Shown here piece by piece: positions 59,551-64,000 of a stretch of DNA of 64,000 bases. Origin of the DNA: Gammaproteobacteria bacterium. Lineage in GTDB: Bacteria > Pseudomonadota > Gammaproteobacteria > Steroidobacterales > Steroidobacteraceae. The notes under the pieces were generated by a model. The model ran no database searches. It saw only the letters and a list, made by a program, of their open reading frames with translations, and was not told where the DNA came from. The stretch covers positions 9,407 to 73,406 of the forward strand of contig JAQGOE010000091.1 of the NCBI GenBank assembly GCA_028293725.1, read 5' to 3'. The position numbers and the translations under genes were made by a program. The stretch's first letter is position 1. Every line of letters begins with the position of its first letter.

Positions 59551-61053
59551 ATGGCACAATCCGACTCGAGCGCCGGTCGTCTCGTAAAGCACTCCTCGAT
59601 TTACGCGATCGGCAACATCTCGAGGCAGCTGGTCGGCTTCCTCATGCTGCCGCTGTATACCCATTACCTGACGCCGGCCGACTACGGCGTCGTGGGTCTC
59701 CTCACGTTCGCGCTTGCGCTGCTGGAACCGTTCTTCGGCGCCCGTCTCGGCGACGCGATGCTGAAATTTTATTATGAGGCGAAGGACGAGACTCAACAGC
59801 GACTGGTGATCTCCACCTCGCTCGTCATCACGGGGGTGGTGAGTGCGGCTGTCGCCACCATCGCGTTCCTCGCACGCGCACCCGCGTCTCAGCTCATCTT
59901 CGGTACCGCCGAATACGCGCTTCCTGTCGGACTCATGTCCTATGTGTTCCTGACACAGGCGCTCGAATCCTACGGTCTCACTTACGTCCGCATCCGCCGC
60001 AAGCCGTTCCTCTTCATCAGCATCAACCTGTCGAAACTGGTGCTGCAGCTTTCGCTGAACATCTGGTTCATCGTCTACCTGAAGCTGGGCATAACGGGCG
60101 TGGTGTTGAGCGGAGTCATCTCGTCCGCCCTGTACGCGCTCGGCCTGTCGCTCTACTCGATGTACTACAACGGTGCGACCTGTGACATACAGATCGCCAA
60201 GCGCATGCTCGTGTTCAGCTGGCCGCTGTGGGTCTCGAGCCTGGCCTCGCTCTACATTTATTCATCCAACCGCTATTACATCCGCCTGTTCGGCTCCATG
60301 GACCAGGTGGGCTATTACGAGCTCGCGGCCCGCTTCGCCGGCCTGCTCGGCGTGGTGATCTGGCAACCGATCTCGCAGTTCTGGGAAACGGAGCGTTTTC
60401 GCCACTACCAGCAGCCGCATGCGCGCACCATCTTCGGCAGTGTGTTCGAATTCTCGAGCATGCTGCTGTTCATCGGCGCGCTCGGGCTCAGCATTTTCTC
60501 CGAGCCCGTCATCCATTTCATGGCGGCGCCCGCCTTCCACAACGCGGCACTGCTGGTGCCGTTGCTCGCGTTCGGCTGGCTGTTCGGCTACCTCACGCTG
60601 TTCGTCAACTTCAGCTTCCTGGTGACCGAGAAAACGGTCCTCATCAGCCGCAACAACTACATCACGGTGGCCATTGTCACCGCCTTGAACTTCATACTCG
60701 TGCCGAGGTTCGGTTACATCGGCGCGGGCTGCGCGCAGTTACTGGCTCTCTTCCTGCAATTTCTTCTGGTGCGCGCCTCGGCCCGCCCGCACTATGACAT
60801 GGGGCTGCGCCTCACCCCGATTCTCGCCATGGCGGGACTCAGCGCCGGCGGCTACCTGTTGGCCAATCGCGTGCTGCACATTTCCTGGGTGCCGTTGGAT
60901 CTGCTCTGGAAAGCGCTGGTGTGCGCGGTTACGGCGGCACTTCTGTTGGGCGTGGTACTGTTGTCCGCTCCCAACAGGAAACAGGTCGTGCGGCTGCTCG
61001 ACAGCCTCGTTTTCCCGCTCATGCGCAAGCTGCGCCTGATGCCCCAATTGTGA
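59551..61053 (+). CDS. Second Wzx-type flippase
   Basis: A 500-aa MOP-superfamily membrane protein with about 14 helices, unlike the copy at 28327 in sequence. The N-terminus HSSIYAIGNISRQLVGFLMLPLYTHYLTPADYGVVGLL is typical of Polysacc_synt family flippases, and central SSNRYYIRLFGSMDQVGYYELAARFAGLL and the later TEKTVLISRNNYITVAIVTALNFILVPRFGYIGAG are conserved-type segments. It should export a repeat unit for a second polymer or accept a different substrate. The stop and the next start share an A (TGATG). Confidence 0.86.
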   Translation: MAQSDSSAGRLVKHSSIYAIGNISRQLVGFLMLPLYTHYLTPADYGVVGLLTFALALLEPFFGARLGDAMLKFYYEAKDETQQRLVISTSLVITGVVSAAVATIAFLARAPASQLIFGTAEYALPVGLMSYVFLTQALESYGLTYVRIRRKPFLFISINLSKLVLQLSLNIWFIVYLKLGITGVVLSGVISSALYALGLSLYSMYYNGATCDIQIAKRMLVFSWPLWVSSLASLYIYSSNRYYIRLFGSMDQVGYYELAARFAGLLGVVIWQPISQFWETERFRHYQQPHARTIFGSVFEFSSMLLFIGALGLSIFSEPVIHFMAAPAFHNAALLVPLLAFGWLFGYLTLFVNFSFLVTEKTVLISRNNYITVAIVTALNFILVPRFGYIGAGCAQLLALFLQFLLVRASARPHYDMGLRLTPILAMAGLSAGGYLLANRVLHISWVPLDLLWKALVCAVTAALLLGVVLLSAPNRKQVVRLLDSLVFPLMRKLRLMPQL

Positions 61054-62213
61054 TGCCGGCCAGCCGCGTCCTGCACGTCGCCTCGGGAGACCTCTGGGCG
61101 GGGGCCGAAGTGCAGATCTACCACGTCCTGCGCGCTCTGCATGCCCGCCCGGATACCATCGTGAGCGCGGTTGTGTTGAATTCGGGCGAGCTGGCAAAAC
61201 GGTTGCGGACTGCCGGAATCGCCGTCACGGTGATCGACGAGCGGACGGCCTCTCCCTTGCAACTGCTGCGCGGAATTCTGCGCGAGGTTCGGGCGACACG
61301 GGCCGGTGTCGTGCACACCCACCGCTTCAAGGAAAACATCCTCGGGTCGATCGCCGCGCGCCTGTCCGGGCGCGCGCTGTCGGTGCGGACCGTTCATGGA
61401 CGGCCTGAGCACGCGCGCGGGAAAACATTCAGACACGCGTTAGCGCGTGGCCTCGACTCCGTGACGACCCGTCTGCAGGTTGGAGTCGTCGGTGTATCGC
61501 GCGACTTATGCGACTATCTGCGCGCAGAGTTACCCCGAAGCGCCGTGTTTTTCGTTCCGAATGGCATCGACACCGCGGCGGTGGCTCGAGTTGCCGAGGA
61601 ACCCTCTCCTTACCAGAGGCAGCCCCGCTGGAATGTAGCGCTGGTAGGACGGATGGTGCCGGTAAAGCGCGTCGACCTGTTCCTCCAGGCGGCAGCGTTA
61701 CTGAGTCAGGCGCAGCCAGAGAATTATCGTTTCGTAGTCGTCGGCGATGGACCGCTGCTGGGCGAAATGCGTGCGCTGGCGGACCGCCTGGGCGTCGCAC
61801 AGGAGGTCGACTTCCTGGGTTTCCAGAGCAACAGCCTGAGCATTCTCAAACAGATGGATTGCCTCGTCGTGAGCTCCGATCACGAGGGTCTGCCGATGGT
61901 CGTCCTGGAGGCCCTGTCCCTCGGGGTGCCCGTCGTGGCGCACGCTGTGGGCGGCATGCCGGAGGTCCTCGAGGGAGTCCCCGGCCAGCGGCTGGTCAAC
62001 CAACACACGGCGCAGGGGTATGCGACCGCCATCGCGGAGCTCGCGGCGACCGAGCGGTTAGCGAGGGAACCCCCAGCGGGGGCCACCGAGCCTCTGGAAA
62101 AGCCTCGGCGCCGGGAATGTCAGCTCCCTGCGGACTTTGAGATATCCCACACCGCCGCGGCTTATGCGGCCCTGTACCGTGACCTGCTGGCCAAAGCCGG
62201 CCTGCAGGCCTGA
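61053..62213 (+). CDS. GT4 glycosyltransferase
   Basis: A 386-aa GT-B enzyme: VLHVASGDLWAGAEVQIYHVLRAL (acceptor loop), VVHTHRFKENILGSIAARL, FVPNGID, NVALVGRMVPVKRVDLFLQAAALL (donor site) and SSDHEGLPMVVLEALSLGVPVVAHAVGGMPEVL with the intact E-x7-E pair. All features are those of an active retaining transferase. The ATG at 61053 overlaps the flippase stop. It ends 2 bp before the next transferase gene. Confidence 0.87.
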   Translation: MPASRVLHVASGDLWAGAEVQIYHVLRALHARPDTIVSAVVLNSGELAKRLRTAGIAVTVIDERTASPLQLLRGILREVRATRAGVVHTHRFKENILGSIAARLSGRALSVRTVHGRPEHARGKTFRHALARGLDSVTTRLQVGVVGVSRDLCDYLRAELPRSAVFFVPNGIDTAAVARVAEEPSPYQRQPRWNVALVGRMVPVKRVDLFLQAAALLSQAQPENYRFVVVGDGPLLGEMRALADRLGVAQEVDFLGFQSNSLSILKQMDCLVVSSDHEGLPMVVLEALSLGVPVVAHAVGGMPEVLEGVPGQRLVNQHTAQGYATAIAELAATERLAREPPAGATEPLEKPRRRECQLPADFEISHTAAAYAALYRDLLAKAGLQA

Positions 62214-62215
62214 CG

Positions 62216-63223
62216 ATGTCAATCATGCCCGGACAGCGCTCGATCTGGATCACCTGGGAGAGGCAGCGTCGCAATCGCAGTATGGCCGCCAGTGTGGGCG
62301 CCACCCTCCATGAGCTGGAGTATCGAGGGAATGCGCTCGCCCGGTACTGCGTGCTCGTCTTCCGCACCATCAGGCTGGTTCGCGGCGCCAAACCGGACCT
62401 GATTTTCTTCCAGAACCCCTCCCTGGTGCTCGCCGCCCTGATGGCCGGGCTCAAGACCCTGGGTGTCATCCGCTGCAAGACCATCGGCGACTTCCACAAT
62501 GCCGGTGTACATCCACCCACGGCCACGTTCCTCGTCCCCTGGATCGTGAGGCACTGCGACCTCGTGCTGGTATCCAACAGCAATCTCGCACCCGCGATCG
62601 AGGCCGCCGGCGGACGTTGCCTCGCCATGCCGGACCCGTTGCCCAGCATGGAGGTCATCCCCGATGGCGGCGTCCCCGCTGGGGATTCCCTCGCTGGCCG
62701 CTCGGTCAATTTCGCCGTGCTGTTTGTTTGCAGCTGGGCGCCGGATGAGCCGATCGCCGCGGTCCTCGAGGCCGCCCGGATACTCCAGGGCACGGATCCC
62801 GACATCTCGATCACAATTACCGGGCGTCCGAAGCTCGCCGCGACGGGTTGGGTAGGCGACCTGCCGCGCAACGTCGAATTGCCGGGCTACCTGAGCGACC
62901 ACGAGTTCGAGCGGCGCCTGGCGAGCTGCTCGGTGATATTGGATCTCACCACGCGCGCCGACTGCATGGTCTGCGGCGCCTACGAGGCCGTGAGCGTCGG
63001 CGTACCCATGATCCTTTCCAACAACGAGCCCACGGTGCGCTATTTCCGCAAGGGCGCGCTATACACCGACAACTCGGCGCAGGACATCGCTCGCCTCATC
63101 CTCGAAGCGCGCGGCCGTCACACGCAGTTGCGGCAAGAAGTCATCGAGCTGAAGGACGAGCTTGCCACGGCCGAGAAGGCCGCACTGGAAGGACTCTTCA
63201 AGCTCGTTTCGTGCGAGAGATGA
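62216..63223 (+). CDS. Glycosyltransferase, GT4-like
   Basis: A 335-aa GT-B-type protein: SIWITWERQRRNRSMAASVGA, FQNPSLVLAALMAG, the HNAG segment (GDFHNAGVHPP), VLVSNSNL, AVLFVCSWAPDEPIAAVLEAARIL, ITITGRPK and the donor-loop GAYEAVSVGVPMILSNNE, where the terminal E-x-x-S-x-G-x-P matches the GT4 pattern. It is shorter than usual for GT4. Last gene of the plus-strand unit; its end overlaps the convergent ligase gene by 26 bp. Confidence 0.75.
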   Translation: MSIMPGQRSIWITWERQRRNRSMAASVGATLHELEYRGNALARYCVLVFRTIRLVRGAKPDLIFFQNPSLVLAALMAGLKTLGVIRCKTIGDFHNAGVHPPTATFLVPWIVRHCDLVLVSNSNLAPAIEAAGGRCLAMPDPLPSMEVIPDGGVPAGDSLAGRSVNFAVLFVCSWAPDEPIAAVLEAARILQGTDPDISITITGRPKLAATGWVGDLPRNVELPGYLSDHEFERRLASCSVILDLTTRADCMVCGAYEAVSVGVPMILSNNEPTVRYFRKGALYTDNSAQDIARLILEARGRHTQLRQEVIELKDELATAEKAALEGLFKLVSCER

Positions 63224-64000
63224 CCGTGAGCCCCGGCCGCATGAGCGGCACCGCCTCCTCCGGCTGATCCGGCCCGGACGCGAGCCCGTGCCCCGCCTCC
63301 ACGGCGGCGATCTTCTTTCTGACTGCCGTGTGCACGCAGACCGTCAGAGCGAAATGGATCCAATAGTTCGGCAGAAAGAATGCTGTCAGGAAGTTACTCG
63401 CGAGCACCAGCGACACGCCCGCCGCGTTCATGGCTATCGACATGCCACGCAGAAACTCGAAGCCCTCTCGTTTCGAGAGCGCCGCCGAGCGCGCATTCAC
63501 CCAGAAGCTGCACAACACCGTGACGATGAAGATGGCGAGCCCGGAGTAGCCGAGCTCAGCGCCCATCTGCAGATAGGTGTTGTGCGCCTCCTCGACGCGC
63601 CAGTAGAGCGATGCATCGAAGAAGTGCGCGCGGTAGTACGGAATCCAGTTGTAGTAGCCGATGCCAAAATACGGAAACTGGTGAATCAGCTCGCGTGCCC
63701 GGGCCCAGTACTCGATACGGCTGAGGGAGGTCGCATCATTCCCCGCCGAGTGAAACCGCGCCAGCATCTGCGGCGGCATCACCAGATACGCCAGCGTCAG
63801 CACCACGGCGAGAATGAGCCAGCCTTTCAGCTTCTTTTTGCTGAAAAAAGACAGATAGAACAGCATCCCCACAACCCCGACGATGGCGCCGCGCGAGCTC
63901 GAGGCGATGACGCAGCCGGCGGCGCTGATCGCCACGAGGTACATGAACCAGCGCGTCCAGCGGCCCCAGTACTTGCGCAGGAAAAAGATGAAGCAGGTCG
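63198..64000 (-). CDS. O-antigen ligase/polymerase family protein, 5' end cut by window edge
   Basis: The C-terminal 267 codons of a polytopic membrane protein; the frame stays open through position 64000 (TCFIFFLRKYWGRWTRWFMYLVAIS...), so the start lies outside. The Wzy_C signature is present: SRGAIVGVVGMLFYLSFF, SRIEYWARARELIHQFPYFGIGYYNW, and EEAHNTYLQMGAELGYSGLAIF with the conserved H-N-T-Y. It is different from the ligase/polymerase at 27005 and probably belongs with the second Wzx gene nearby. Confidence 0.83.
   Translation of the reverse strand, partial: TCFIFFLRKYWGRWTRWFMYLVAISAAGCVIASSSRGAIVGVVGMLFYLSFFSKKKLKGWLILAVVLTLAYLVMPPQMLARFHSAGNDATSLSRIEYWARARELIHQFPYFGIGYYNWIPYYRAHFFDASLYWRVEEAHNTYLQMGAELGYSGLAIFIVTVLCSFWVNARSAALSKREGFEFLRGMSIAMNAAGVSLVLASNFLTAFFLPNYWIHFALTVCVHTAVRKKIAAVEAGHGLASGPDQPEEAVPLMRPGLTVISRTKRA

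Noticed and set aside
63198..64000. Exosortase gene at the right edge
   Set aside because: The helices and the HNTY motif fit O-antigen ligase/polymerase; the exosortase Cys-Arg-His pattern is absent.

Overview
The window is high-GC chromosomal DNA from a Gram-negative proteobacterium. It is most likely a gammaproteobacterium of the Steroidobacter/Nevskiales/Xanthomonadales type: the glrK-yfhG-glrR order is gammaproteobacterial, and the exopolysaccharide (EPS) genes resemble those of XrtA/PEP-CTERM-type clusters. Taxonomy is inferred from gene content only. Apart from about 6 kb of core genes at the left edge, almost the whole window is one large surface-polysaccharide locus.

Layout. 1-6.1 kb: srkA (partial, minus), galE, the two-component set glrK/yfhG-like lipoprotein/glrR, and an O-methyltransferase. 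6.1-17.5 kb: a ten-gene minus-strand EPS operon. Read from its promoter it encodes a Wza-like export protein, an outer-membrane barrel, a Wzz-type copolymerase, a BY-type tyrosine kinase, two GT2 enzymes, a GT-C-like membrane protein, a GtrB-like GT2, GtrA and a heparinase-like lyase. 17.8-24.5 kb: a divergent plus-strand operon with three GT4 enzymes, a two-domain dehydrogenase and a methyltransferase-like protein. 24.5-27 kb: a secreted glycosidase-like protein (minus) and a WecG-type glycosyltransferase (plus). 27-33.3 kb: a minus-strand assembly operon with a WcaJ-type initiating transferase, a GT39-like protein, a Wzx flippase and an O-antigen ligase/polymerase. 33.5-36.9 kb: a methyltransferase, a lipoprotein behind a c-di-GMP-I riboswitch, and a second initiating transferase of the XrtA type. 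37.1-56 kb: a long plus-strand accessory module built around two carrier proteins. It holds a flavin reductase/MarR fusion, GNATs, an amino acid:[carrier protein] ligase, an acyl-CoA-dehydrogenase-fold protein, a DUF1839 protein, a GH2 enzyme, an esterase, a MaoC-SDR fusion, FkbH, a NodB-fold protein, two acyltransferase-3 membrane proteins and a double alpha/beta hydrolase. 56-64 kb: further GTs, a DegT aminotransferase, a second Wzx and a second O-antigen ligase (partial).

How the genes work together. The set is enough for at least one, and probably two, Wzx/Wzy-type polymers, because the initiating transferase, flippase and ligase/polymerase are each present twice. The 37-56 kb module looks like a machine that activates small acids (an amino acid through the aaRS-like ligase; glycerate through FkbH) on dedicated carrier proteins, modifies them and attaches them to the polymer. 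Regulation looks unusually coherent. By eye I find -24/-12 (sigma-54) promoter matches in front of seven EPS-related transcription units. One of them leads directly into a c-di-GMP-I riboswitch, which is followed by a terminator-like hairpin in front of a fibronectin-type-III lipoprotein. I saw no tRNA, rRNA, CRISPR array, insertion sequence or exosortase gene. All family assignments are by recognition of sequence features; no database search was run.
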